This document shows, in pieces, positions 57,350-64,000 of a DNA stretch of 64,000 bases. A program made the translations under genes and the position numbers. Position 1 is the stretch's first letter, and every line of letters begins with the position of its first letter. Source of the stretch: Robbsia andropogonis (GTDB lineage: Bacteria > Pseudomonadota > Gammaproteobacteria > Burkholderiales > Burkholderiaceae); contig NZ_LAQU01000005.1 of NCBI RefSeq assembly GCF_000970345.1, positions 1-64,000 on the forward strand, in the 5' to 3' direction. Under the pieces are notes generated by a model. That model was not told the origin of the DNA, searched no databases, and saw only the letters and a program-made list of their open reading frames with translations.

Positions 57350-58618
57350 TCACACGCTCAGCGAATACTGTGTGATCCATCGTAGCGCCGCCAGGCTGAT
57401 ACGGCCGGCATCTTCAGGCTCCATGCCTGGCATGCGCTCGCAGGCGGCTTCGATACCTTCGGCCTCGCTGCGTTCCACCGCTTCCGCGCAGGCGAGCAAC
57501 GCGCCCAGCTTACCTTGCCGTTCCGGTCCGATCGCGGCGGCGATGACCGGCGGGATACGCAACTCACGCATCACATCGATATTCGCCGAACCGAACATCG
57601 ATTCGGCCATCGAGAACACGCCCGTCATGAATGCCTGATCCGCAAAGTCGTCCTCGCCCGGGTACAGAAATTCGGTTGTCAATTCCATGAAGCGGGCGCG
57701 CATGCCGATCATCTGGATCAACGGATCGGTACGGATCGGGTTGTCGTCGCTATTTGCATACAGCAACAGCTGTGTCCAACGCGAGATCTGGCGAATGCCC
57801 ACGGCAAGCGTGGCTTCGCGCAGCGACGTGACCGGCCGTGCAAGACTGTATGCACCGCTGTTGGCAAAGCGCAGCAATTGCACGATCAGTTTTGGAATGC
57901 GCTTGATCTCGGATTCGATCTGCTGCACGCCAGCATCGCGTCCCAGAAGCCCGAGCAGGTTCAACAGCGGTACACGGTCCGTCAACAGTCGGCGCGACGA
58001 CAAGACTTCCGGGCGCGAGAAAAAATAGCCCTGGAAGAGGTCGAACCCCAGCGACCGCGCGAGGTTATACGCCTCCAATGTCTCGACTTTTTCCGCTAAC
58101 GCGATGCAGCCGGCGCGCTTGACCATCGCAAGGACCTTGGGCAGGTCCGTCTTCGAGCACCGGAAAAAATCGATCTTTGCAACATCCACGTGCTGCAGAT
58201 ACGCCAGCGCCTCGACGCTGTTGATGGAAACGTCGTCGAACGCGAGACGGAATCCAAGAGACCGCAATTCCTTGCAGCGTGCCAGCAGCGCTTCGTCCAA
58301 TTCGACGGATTCAAGGATTTCCAGCACGAACAATCGCGGTGGCAGTACCGACAGCAGATCGCTGAAAAGGATGTCGCGGTTGACGTTGATATAGCCAATG
58401 TCAGCGCCAAGAACGGTACCCATGCCAAATTCGCCGAGCATCGTCGCAATCACATGCGATGTTGCCTCAGTGTCGTCGGCAACCAATGCGGCATTGCGCG
58501 AGCTGCTGCGGTACAGCAGCTCATAGCCTACCAGCGACCCATTCCGGTCGATGATTGGCTGACGGCCAAGGTAGACGTTCGCCGCGTCTCCGGCACGGGC
58601 CGGATCGATGTTCGTCAT
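57350..58618 (-). CDS. EAL-HDOD signalling protein (YuxH/CdgJ type)
   Basis: About 422 residues. The N-terminal EAL-like domain (VYLGRQPIIDRNGSLVGYEL, LLYRSS, LEILESVELD, LAFDDVS, KIDFFR, LAEKVET, GYFFSRPEV) lacks the classical EAL signature residues, and the C-terminal half is an HDOD domain (GRDAGVQQIESEIKRIPKLI). Such proteins are usually non-catalytic regulators of motility or c-di-GMP pathways. Its position next to flhDC supports a link to motility. Two in-frame ATGs (58633, 58618) are possible; the second has GAGA at a suitable distance. Confidence 0.85.
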   Translation of the reverse strand: MTNIDPARAGDAANVYLGRQPIIDRNGSLVGYELLYRSSSRNAALVADDTEATSHVIATMLGEFGMGTVLGADIGYINVNRDILFSDLLSVLPPRLFVLEILESVELDEALLARCKELRSLGFRLAFDDVSINSVEALAYLQHVDVAKIDFFRCSKTDLPKVLAMVKRAGCIALAEKVETLEAYNLARSLGFDLFQGYFFSRPEVLSSRRLLTDRVPLLNLLGLLGRDAGVQQIESEIKRIPKLIVQLLRFANSGAYSLARPVTSLREATLAVGIRQISRWTQLLLYANSDDNPIRTDPLIQMIGMRARFMELTTEFLYPGEDDFADQAFMTGVFSMAESMFGSANIDVMRELRIPPVIAAAIGPERQGKLGALLACAEAVERSEAEGIEAACERMPGMEPEDAGRISLAALRWITQYSLSV

Positions 58619-59647
58619 TTTGGGTTCTCGCATGCGATTCTTTTCAATGCGGCCAGGAACGCTTGCGGTTCTTTCGCCCACTACTACTGTTTCTGCCAGG
58701 GTGCTGCCATGCAAGCGCGTTCGCATGGGTAGCGTGCGCTCAAGTACGGGCGTCACGAGCACTGCGCGGACTGCTGGCGGAAATGGTTATTCCGCGCGGC
58801 CCGTAATCGTGACACACATTACCCGATCAGCGCATCCACCTCCGCTTTTACGCGTGGCGGATGTCGCTTCGCGGCGTCAGGCGGTGGCCCGACACGCAGC
58901 GCTTTTCACGCTGTGTGAACATTGCCTGCCCAGACGTCGCGAGACGCGAAACTGGTAGATCGAAATATCTCCTCGATGCCCACCCCCGGTGCGGGGCGCC
59001 TTTCGGCGAAACGCAGTTTCCGCAACGTCCAGCCCCATACTGGCGCACGTTGCGAACTTCGCGGATGTGTTCTCCAAGCTGTGCTGTTTATCGGCCGCGA
59101 CACGGCAATTCTGAAGGGCAGTCGCTCAGGTCTCGGCAAATTCTCGTTTTTCGGTAACTTTGACCTTTTGTGCGCGCCTGAGTATGCTGCGACCGTCTGT
59201 CGCACGATCATTCAAACGACCGTATTACGGGGCTTCCAGCGCGATGTCGTGAAAAAACAGCGACAAACGTGGCGAATTTGCTACTGCGTTAGAAAATATT
59301 TCAGCACGTTTTACCGTATTTTGCGTTATGTCGAAAAAATTTCTGAAATTGCCCCTAAAGTCTCGCGCAACCAGGCCGTTAGTCCGGACTGTCAGGAACC
59401 CGTAAATACAAGGGTTCGCGTGGTTTTACCGGGCAAGTCCAAGGGAAATGTAGGAAAAGTTCTTACAGCGTGTGAGAAAAACGCTGTACTCAGATAGGCA
59501 TCTTCTTCCGATATGCGCCGCTCGTGCGGTTGGCCACAATGGCTTCACTGCAGCACGAGACGCAAACAAGGCGATGTCCGGAATCCGGCTGACCCGAGCG
59601 ACAGTGCGCTGAAGACGGTCAACCTCTTCTCCATCTGGGGACAGAAC
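58619..59647. other. Long control region between the EAL-HDOD gene and flhD
   Basis: About 1 kb without a supported gene; open frames here do not resemble proteins. It becomes AT-rich from about 59140 onward and contains the sigma-28-like promoter described separately. The size fits a master-operon control region with several promoters and regulator sites. Confidence 0.55.
59356..59382 (+). promoter_or_regulatory. Sigma-28 (FliA)-type promoter upstream of flhDC
   Basis: TAAAGTCT, 11 bases, then GCCGTTAG matches the FliA consensus TAAAGTTT-N11-GCCGATAA at 13 of 16 positions with the exact spacing. It points toward flhD and ends 265 bases before the start codon. Confidence 0.72.
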
Positions 59648-59968
59648 ATGAGTAACGGCAATTCCACACTAGATGAACTCAGGGAAGTCAATCTGTCGTA
59701 CTTGATGCTCTGCCAGCGTTTGCTGCGCGACGACAAGGCGATGGGCATGTTCCGCCTGGGGGTTTCCGAGCAGATCGCCGATGTGCTGGTCAGCTTGACG
59801 CTGTCGCAGACGGTCCGTCTCGCTTCGTCCAGCCAACTGCTTTGCCGCTTCCGTTTCGACGATCACGCACTGCTGTCATCGCTGACGCACACGACCAAAA
59901 GCGTAGACTCCGCTTCGTCGCATACCGCTATTCTGCTTGCAGGACAGCCTGCTGAGCAGCTCGGCTAA
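59648..59968 (+). CDS. flhD: Flagellar master regulator subunit FlhD
   Basis: A 106-residue protein matching FlhD throughout (LDELREVNLSYLMLCQRLLR, then VSEQIADVLVSLTLSQTVRL). With FlhC it forms the FlhD4C2 activator of class II flagellar promoters. The ATG has GGGGA about six bases upstream. flhC follows after 22 bases. Confidence 0.95.
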   Translation: MSNGNSTLDELREVNLSYLMLCQRLLRDDKAMGMFRLGVSEQIADVLVSLTLSQTVRLASSSQLLCRFRFDDHALLSSLTHTTKSVDSASSHTAILLAGQPAEQLG

Positions 59969-59990
59969 CAAACTTTTACATTTGACAGCC

Positions 59991-60914
59991 ATGGCCAGCC
60001 GCAGTGTCGTCCTCGAAGCGCGCGAAATCACGTTGGCGATCGAACTGATCGAACTGGGTGCGCGACTGCAGGTGCTTGAAGCGGAAGTAGGTTTGAGCCG
60101 CGAGCGCCTGATCAAGCTCTACAAGGAAGTGCGCGGCGTGTCGCCGCCGAAGGGAATGCTGCCATTCTCGACCGACTGGTTCATGACGTGGCAGCCGAAC
60201 ATCCATTCGTCAATGTTCTACAACACGTATCGCTTCATGGTGGACGAAGCCGGTTGCGAGCCTATCCAGGCCACCATCCGTGCCTACCGCCTGTACCTGG
60301 AGCACGTCGCGCTGCATGGCGGTGAAGCGGTGCTGGGATTGACCCGGGCATGGACGCTGTTGCGTTTCTTCGATAGCGGGATGCTTCAATCGGCGCCGTG
60401 CTCGCGCTGCGGCGGGAAATTCGTCGTGCATGCACATGATCCTAAGCACGGCATGGTGTGTGGCCTCTGCCAGCCGCCATCACGTGCCGGAAAGACACGT
60501 GCTGGGCGGATTGCCGCCGATGAAGCGATGGCCGAGGACGCGATGGCGGAACACGTGTTGACGACCGATGCATTGGAAGCGCTTGCCGACAGCGACGCTA
60601 CCACGCTTGAGGCGTTGGTCGAGCAAAATGCCGTGATCGCTGCGTTGTTGCCGCACGATGCGCTCGGCGATGCCCTGGCGACGCCGGACACGGCGAAGCC
60701 TACCGGCGTCGCCAGGCGTGACGGTTTGGAGCAGGTCGCGAAGGTGGCGAAGGCCACTCGTGCCCAATCGCGACGCGCGATGGATGCCAGCGTGGACGCC
60801 GCAATGCGTGCGGTGATCAACGCCGATGTCACGATGCCGGTGGATGCGGTGACCATGGCCGACCTCGCGGAGGATGCGGTAACACAAACCGCGCAAGTCC
60901 TGTCGCCGCTCTAG
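59991..60914 (+). CDS. flhC: Flagellar master regulator subunit FlhC with C-terminal extension
   Basis: A 307-residue protein. Residues 1 to about 172 are standard FlhC (REITLAIELIELGARLQVLE, RGVSPPKGMLPFSTDWFMTW), including the zinc-binding cysteines 137, 140, 157 and 160. The usual family length is about 180-200 residues. Here about 130 extra Ala/Asp/Glu/Val/Thr-rich residues follow (ADEAMAEDAMAEHVLTTDAL and onward), probably helical or disordered. The ribosome site is weak; coupling with flhD is likely. Confidence 0.93.
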   Translation: MASRSVVLEAREITLAIELIELGARLQVLEAEVGLSRERLIKLYKEVRGVSPPKGMLPFSTDWFMTWQPNIHSSMFYNTYRFMVDEAGCEPIQATIRAYRLYLEHVALHGGEAVLGLTRAWTLLRFFDSGMLQSAPCSRCGGKFVVHAHDPKHGMVCGLCQPPSRAGKTRAGRIAADEAMAEDAMAEHVLTTDALEALADSDATTLEALVEQNAVIAALLPHDALGDALATPDTAKPTGVARRDGLEQVAKVAKATRAQSRRAMDASVDAAMRAVINADVTMPVDAVTMADLAEDAVTQTAQVLSPL

Positions 60915-61017
60915 GCATGAAACACCCTTCAGAAATTCCCCTTAACAGCCGTAACACCCTGCTAGACTCGGGCGCTTGAGGGCAGACCCCGTGCGCGACG
61001 CTGATGGCCTCACGGAG

Positions 61018-61040
61018 CGTCACGAGCAGCGCGCGTGACG
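61018..61040. repeat. GC-rich inverted repeat between flhC and motA
   Basis: CGTCACG and CGTGACG, exact complements, surround a 9-base spacer in the 202-base flhC-motA gap. No T run follows; it may be an operator or RNA structure. Confidence 0.35.
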
Positions 61041-61116
61041 GATGGTGTTCAGGGGAATCCGACATGCGGTCCCCCTACCTTGAAATACGCGGGATTTGCA
61101 CCATAAGGGGAACGGT

Positions 61117-61989
61117 GTGCTGGTTTTTGTCGGTTATCTGGTGACGTTGGTCTCGGTATTCGGCGGTTATGCGCTGGTCGGCGGGCATCTCGCCGCACTG
61201 CTGCAGCCCGCCGAATTTCTGATGATCGCGGGCGCGGGGTTGGGCGCCTTCATCGTGGGCAACAACGGCAAGTCGATACGTGCGACTTTCAAGGTGTTGC
61301 CAACGCTGCTGCGGCGCACCCATTACGATAAGCAACTATATATGGATTTGATGGCGATCCTGTATCGCCTGTTGGCAAAGGGGCGAAAGGAAGGGCTGAT
61401 GAAGCTCGAATCCGATATCGAGGACCCTGACGCCAGCCCCATCTTCAAGGCCTATCCGCGTATCAGCGGCAATCCGGTCATTCGCGATTTCCTGGTGGAC
61501 TACTTTCGGCTGATGGTGAGCGGCAGCATGAATGCGTTCGAGCTCGAAAACCTGATGGATGAGGAAATCGAGACGCATCATGCCGAGGGGGAAGTGCCCG
61601 CGCAGTGCCTGCACAAGACCGCCGACGGCTTGCCGGCGTTCGGTATCGTCGCCGCGGTCATGGGGGTGGTGCATACGATGGCATCGGCGAATCTGCCGCC
61701 TGCGGAACTCGGCGTCTTGTTGGCGCAGGCATTGGTCGGCACGTTCCTTGGCATCCTGCTGGCTTATGGGTTTGTTGCGCCGCTTGCTTCTTTGGTCGAG
61801 CAGCGGGTAGACGAGTCCACGAAGGTGCTGCAATGTATCAAGGTGGGCATTCTCGCCAACCTGAATGGTTATCAGCCGTCGGTAGCGGTGGAATTCAGTC
61901 GCAAGGTGTTGTTCAGCAGTGAGCGTCCAACGTTCGCCGAGCTGGAAGCCCATGTGAAGGAAGTCAAGGAAGAATTGAGGTCGCGCTGA
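61117..61989 (+). CDS. motA: Flagellar motor stator protein MotA
   Basis: A 290-residue inner-membrane protein with four helices: the N-terminal GYLVTLVSVFGGYALVGGHL and the C-terminal pair around GLPAFGIVAAVMGVVHTM and VGTFLGILLAYGFVAPLASL. The charged cytoplasmic loop (RTHYDKQLYMDLMAILYRLL) contacts FliG. The start is GTG at 61117 with GGGGA five bases upstream, matching the family N-terminus; a TTG at 61096 would add seven residues. It couples proton flow to flagellar rotation with MotB. Confidence 0.94.
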   Translation: MLVFVGYLVTLVSVFGGYALVGGHLAALLQPAEFLMIAGAGLGAFIVGNNGKSIRATFKVLPTLLRRTHYDKQLYMDLMAILYRLLAKGRKEGLMKLESDIEDPDASPIFKAYPRISGNPVIRDFLVDYFRLMVSGSMNAFELENLMDEEIETHHAEGEVPAQCLHKTADGLPAFGIVAAVMGVVHTMASANLPPAELGVLLAQALVGTFLGILLAYGFVAPLASLVEQRVDESTKVLQCIKVGILANLNGYQPSVAVEFSRKVLFSSERPTFAELEAHVKEVKEELRSR

Positions 61990-62996
61990 TGGACAACCGG
62001 CCCGAACGTCCCATCGTCATCCGTCGCGGTGGCCCGGTGCGAGCCAGGTCGCATGGCGGCGGCTGGAAGCTCGCCTACGCGGATTTCATGACCGCGTTGA
62101 TGGCTTTTTTTCTATTGATGTGGCTTCTCGGTTCCGTCAACGGCGCCAAGCTCGACGGCATCGCCGATTATTTCAAGCAACCATTGAAGGTGTCACTGCT
62201 CGGCGGCGACCGCGCTGCCGATGGCCGCAGCGTCTTGAAGGGGGGCGGCACCGACATTACCCGTCGTGACGGTGAGCAGCGCAAGGTGGACGGCCCGCGG
62301 GCGATCAACGACCCGACATCGCATGATCCCACCGGCAAACCGATATCCGCGCCTGGCATGACGTCGGATGCGGTGCCTTCTCCGGACGCCGTGCTGCAGA
62401 AGGAAGCCGAGGACGATAACTTGCGTAGCCTGCAGTCGCGAATAGAGGATGCCCTGGACCATAACGCGGCGTTGAAGCCATTCCGGAACCAGATCGTCCT
62501 CGATGTCACGCGAGATGGTCTGCGCATCCAGATCGTGGACTCCAAAAACCGACCGATGTTCGCCAGTGCGAGTGCCGAGGTGGAGCCATATATGCGCGCG
62601 ATCCTCCGGGAGCTGGGCCCTGTCTTGAACCAGGTGCCGAATCGGCTGATCCTGGAAGGTCATACCGATGCGACGCCGTATGCCGGTAAGGCAAACGGCT
62701 ATACCAATTGGGAATTGTCGGCCGATCGCGCCAATGCGTCGCGTCGCGAACTGATCTCTGGTGGCATGTCGCAGGACCGTGTCTTGCGCGTGATCGGTCT
62801 GGCGGATACCAATCAATTCAATCCGGACGATGCCTACGATCCGCGCAATCGCCGTATCAGTATCCTGGTATTGAACCGGCGCGCGGAGCGCCAGTTGATC
62901 AATGACCGTGCCCGTCCGGCTGTATTGGACAATACCCGTAGTGCCGAGGCGCAGTCGGCGGCGATCGGCGCTTCTCGAACCCAAGTCGCGCCTTGA
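61989..62996 (+). CDS. motB: Flagellar motor stator protein MotB
   Basis: A 335-residue protein with one membrane helix (AYADFMTALMAFFLLMWLLG) that carries the essential proton-binding Asp32, a plug/linker, and an OmpA-like peptidoglycan-binding domain (LEGHTDATPYAG, then LSADRANASRRELI). It anchors the stator to the cell wall. It overlaps the motA stop by one base (TGATG). Confidence 0.95.
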   Translation: MDNRPERPIVIRRGGPVRARSHGGGWKLAYADFMTALMAFFLLMWLLGSVNGAKLDGIADYFKQPLKVSLLGGDRAADGRSVLKGGGTDITRRDGEQRKVDGPRAINDPTSHDPTGKPISAPGMTSDAVPSPDAVLQKEAEDDNLRSLQSRIEDALDHNAALKPFRNQIVLDVTRDGLRIQIVDSKNRPMFASASAEVEPYMRAILRELGPVLNQVPNRLILEGHTDATPYAGKANGYTNWELSADRANASRRELISGGMSQDRVLRVIGLADTNQFNPDDAYDPRNRRISILVLNRRAERQLINDRARPAVLDNTRSAEAQSAAIGASRTQVAP

Positions 62997-63026
62997 GGCG
63001 CCAAACAAGTAGATCGCGAGCAGATC

Positions 63027-63440
63027 ATGAACCAAGACATCACGACAAAACCTACGGTGCTGGCCGTGGACGATTCTCCAGCGATGCGTCTGATCCTTGA
63101 CGCCACGCTGGAGGCAGCCGGTTATCAGGTGACGCTGGCCGAGGATGGCCGCGAAGGACTCGCCAAGGCCGTGGCGGCCACCGCGGTGGGAGGGCGTGTG
63201 TTCGATCTGGTGTTGACCGATCACAATATGCCGGGCCTGACCGGCCTCGAACTGATCGCGGGCCTGCGTCACCTGGCGCCCTATGCCGAGACACCGATCT
63301 TGCTGTTGACCACCGAGGACGGCGAGGACTTCAAGGCGGCAGCGCGCGAGGCCGGCGCCACGGGCTGGCTGTTGAAGCCGCTGGACCCGCAGGTGCTGAC
63401 CGAGGTGTTGGTCAGCGTCCGTGGCGCGATAGGTTCTTGA
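63027..63440 (+). CDS. cheY: CheY-like single-domain response regulator
   Basis: A 137-residue receiver domain with the full active site: Asp15-Asp16, phospho-acceptor Asp65 (LTDHNMPG), Thr95 and Lys117 (LKPLD). No output domain is present. Between motB and cheA it corresponds to the first chemotaxis response regulator of the betaproteobacterial cluster and would bind the flagellar switch or act as a phosphate sink. It is slightly longer than E. coli CheY. Confidence 0.9.
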   Translation: MNQDITTKPTVLAVDDSPAMRLILDATLEAAGYQVTLAEDGREGLAKAVAATAVGGRVFDLVLTDHNMPGLTGLELIAGLRHLAPYAETPILLLTTEDGEDFKAAAREAGATGWLLKPLDPQVLTEVLVSVRGAIGS

Positions 63441-63449
63441 TTCACGTCA

Positions 63450-63476
63450 AAATTCTTTTTTTTAAGCAAAGAATTT
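63450..63476. repeat. AT-rich inverted repeat after cheY
   Basis: AAATTCTTT and AAAGAATTT are perfect 9-base arms with a 9-base spacer including a T run, directly after the cheY gene. It may act as a weak terminator or attenuator. Confidence 0.4.
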
Positions 63477-63538
63477 CACGAAGCGATTGAAGTTTCTGCC
63501 CGGTCGTGCCGTTACCCCTCGTAAGCGCCAGCGGTGTG

Positions 63539-63600
63539 GGGGTGTCCGTGCAGTACAGGATGCTCCCGCCGCGGATGGCACAGTCCGGTGCGGACACCCC
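63539..63600 (+). repeat. Long-range inverted repeat in the cheA leader
   Basis: GGGGTGTCCG (63539-63548) and CGGACACCCC (63591-63600) are exact complements 42 bases apart, ending 45 bases before the cheA start. In RNA they would close a large stem-loop upstream of the ribosome site. Confidence 0.5.
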
Positions 63601-63645
63601 GCGCAGGCGAAACAAACAGTTATATAGCCGGAAGATCCAACGGTC

Positions 63646-64000
63646 ATGTCGCTCGATATTACCCAGTTTTACGAGACGTTCTTTGACGAAGCGGACGAGT
63701 TGCTTACCGAGATGGAGCGCTTGCTGCTCGGCATCGACGTACAGCATCCGGATCCGGAACAATTGAACGCGATTTTCCGCGCCGCCCACTCGATAAAGGG
63801 CGGTGCCGCCACTTTTGGTTTCAGTGTGCTTGCCGAAACCACGCACGTGCTCGAATCCGTGCTGGATCAGGCCCGCACAGGGGAATTAGCGCTGCGCACG
63901 GACATGGTCGATGTGTTCCTCGAATCGAGGACGTGCTGGAAGTGCAACTTCGCGCATATCGCGAATCGGGTGGCACCGTCGAACCCGATCGCACGCTTGG
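63646..64000 (+). CDS. cheA: Chemotaxis histidine kinase CheA, N-terminal part (3' partial, apparent frameshift)
   Basis: The N-terminal phosphotransfer (Hpt) domain is clear: ITQFYETFFDEADELLTEME, then FRAAHSIKGGAATFGF with the phosphorylated His. CheA passes phosphate to CheY and CheB. The frame expected for CheA is left near 63925-63930: up to DVFLES the sequence is normal, then the family continuation (EDVLEVQLRAYRESGG) is found in another frame, as though one base were missing. The original frame stays open to the window edge without resemblance. It could be a sequencing error or a mutation that disables chemotaxis. Confidence 0.85.
   Translation, partial: MSLDITQFYETFFDEADELLTEMERLLLGIDVQHPDPEQLNAIFRAAHSIKGGAATFGFSVLAETTHVLESVLDQARTGELALRTDMVDVFLESRTCWKCNFAHIANRVAPSNPIARL

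Noticed and set aside
59088-59114. Minus-strand sigma-28-like element pointing to the EAL-HDOD gene
   Set aside because: The -10 half GCCGATAA is exact, but the -35 half matches only 4 of 8 positions and the distance to the gene is about 470 bases.

Overview
The window looks like a chromosomal segment of a plant-associated, motile betaproteobacterium of the Burkholderiaceae. The support is an flhDC-motAB-cheY-cheA flagellar/chemotaxis cluster in betaproteobacterial order, many MFS, LysR, TetR and Lrp regulators and transporters of Burkholderia type, and a clear 1-aminocyclopropane-1-carboxylate (ACC) deaminase. Codon usage is that of a moderately high-GC genome. A Robbsia/Paraburkholderia-like host is my best guess, but it is an inference.

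Layout. 1-2.5 kb: the end of a membrane sugar-acid (gluconate-type) dehydrogenase operon, flavoprotein plus tri-haem cytochrome c, closed by a terminator. 3.0-4.2 kb: an FUSC exporter gene broken by two one-base shifts. 4.4-10.4 kb: an AT-rich, probably acquired island with a 742-residue protein made of two F-box-like modules and two tandem lipoprotein-like serine-hydrolase paralogues. The paralogues carry long Thr-Pro hexanucleotide repeats and have lost their catalytic Ser and Lys. 10.6-12.2 kb: a tightly coupled three-gene operon (small protein, DapA-family aldolase, related small protein). 12.7-16.7 kb: two MFS transporters around a TetR regulator. 16.9-19.4 kb: an iron-linked DUF3649-PepSY-DUF3325 operon behind a Fur-box-like site. 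19.5-24.2 kb: dctA-dctB-dctD for C4-dicarboxylate uptake. 24.7-29.3 kb: an FtsK translocase with a very long linker, an Lrp regulator and a small protein. 29.7-37.5 kb: amino-acid and hydantoin/oxoproline-type catabolic genes. 37.5-40.6 kb: two tandem LysR genes and a quinone-oxidoreductase-like dehydrogenase.

40.9-46.1 kb holds two more large proteins with the F-box-like start and the same downstream signature as the 742-residue protein, plus a small helical protein. 46.2-53.4 kb is a tripartite RND efflux operon with a divergent TetR repressor and a perfect 15-bp-arm palindromic operator between them. 53.4-57.3 kb: an N-acetylmuramidase, an Nramp Mn/Fe transporter, and an Lrp-type regulator divergent from acdS. 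57.4 kb to the end: an EAL-HDOD signalling protein, a long regulatory region with a strong sigma-28-like promoter, flhD, flhC (with an unusual C-terminal extension), motA, motB, a cheY-like gene and the start of cheA, which appears frameshifted.

The most novel-looking item is the F-box-like family. Three genes in two places (four modules) share an N-terminal F-box-like helix pair and a distal SD..A / FGV / D.IA / C[RS].W signature. With ACC deaminase this hints at proteins acting on a eukaryotic, perhaps plant, host. That role is inferred, not shown. Single-base frameshifts in FUSC and cheA should be checked as possible assembly errors before being read as gene decay.
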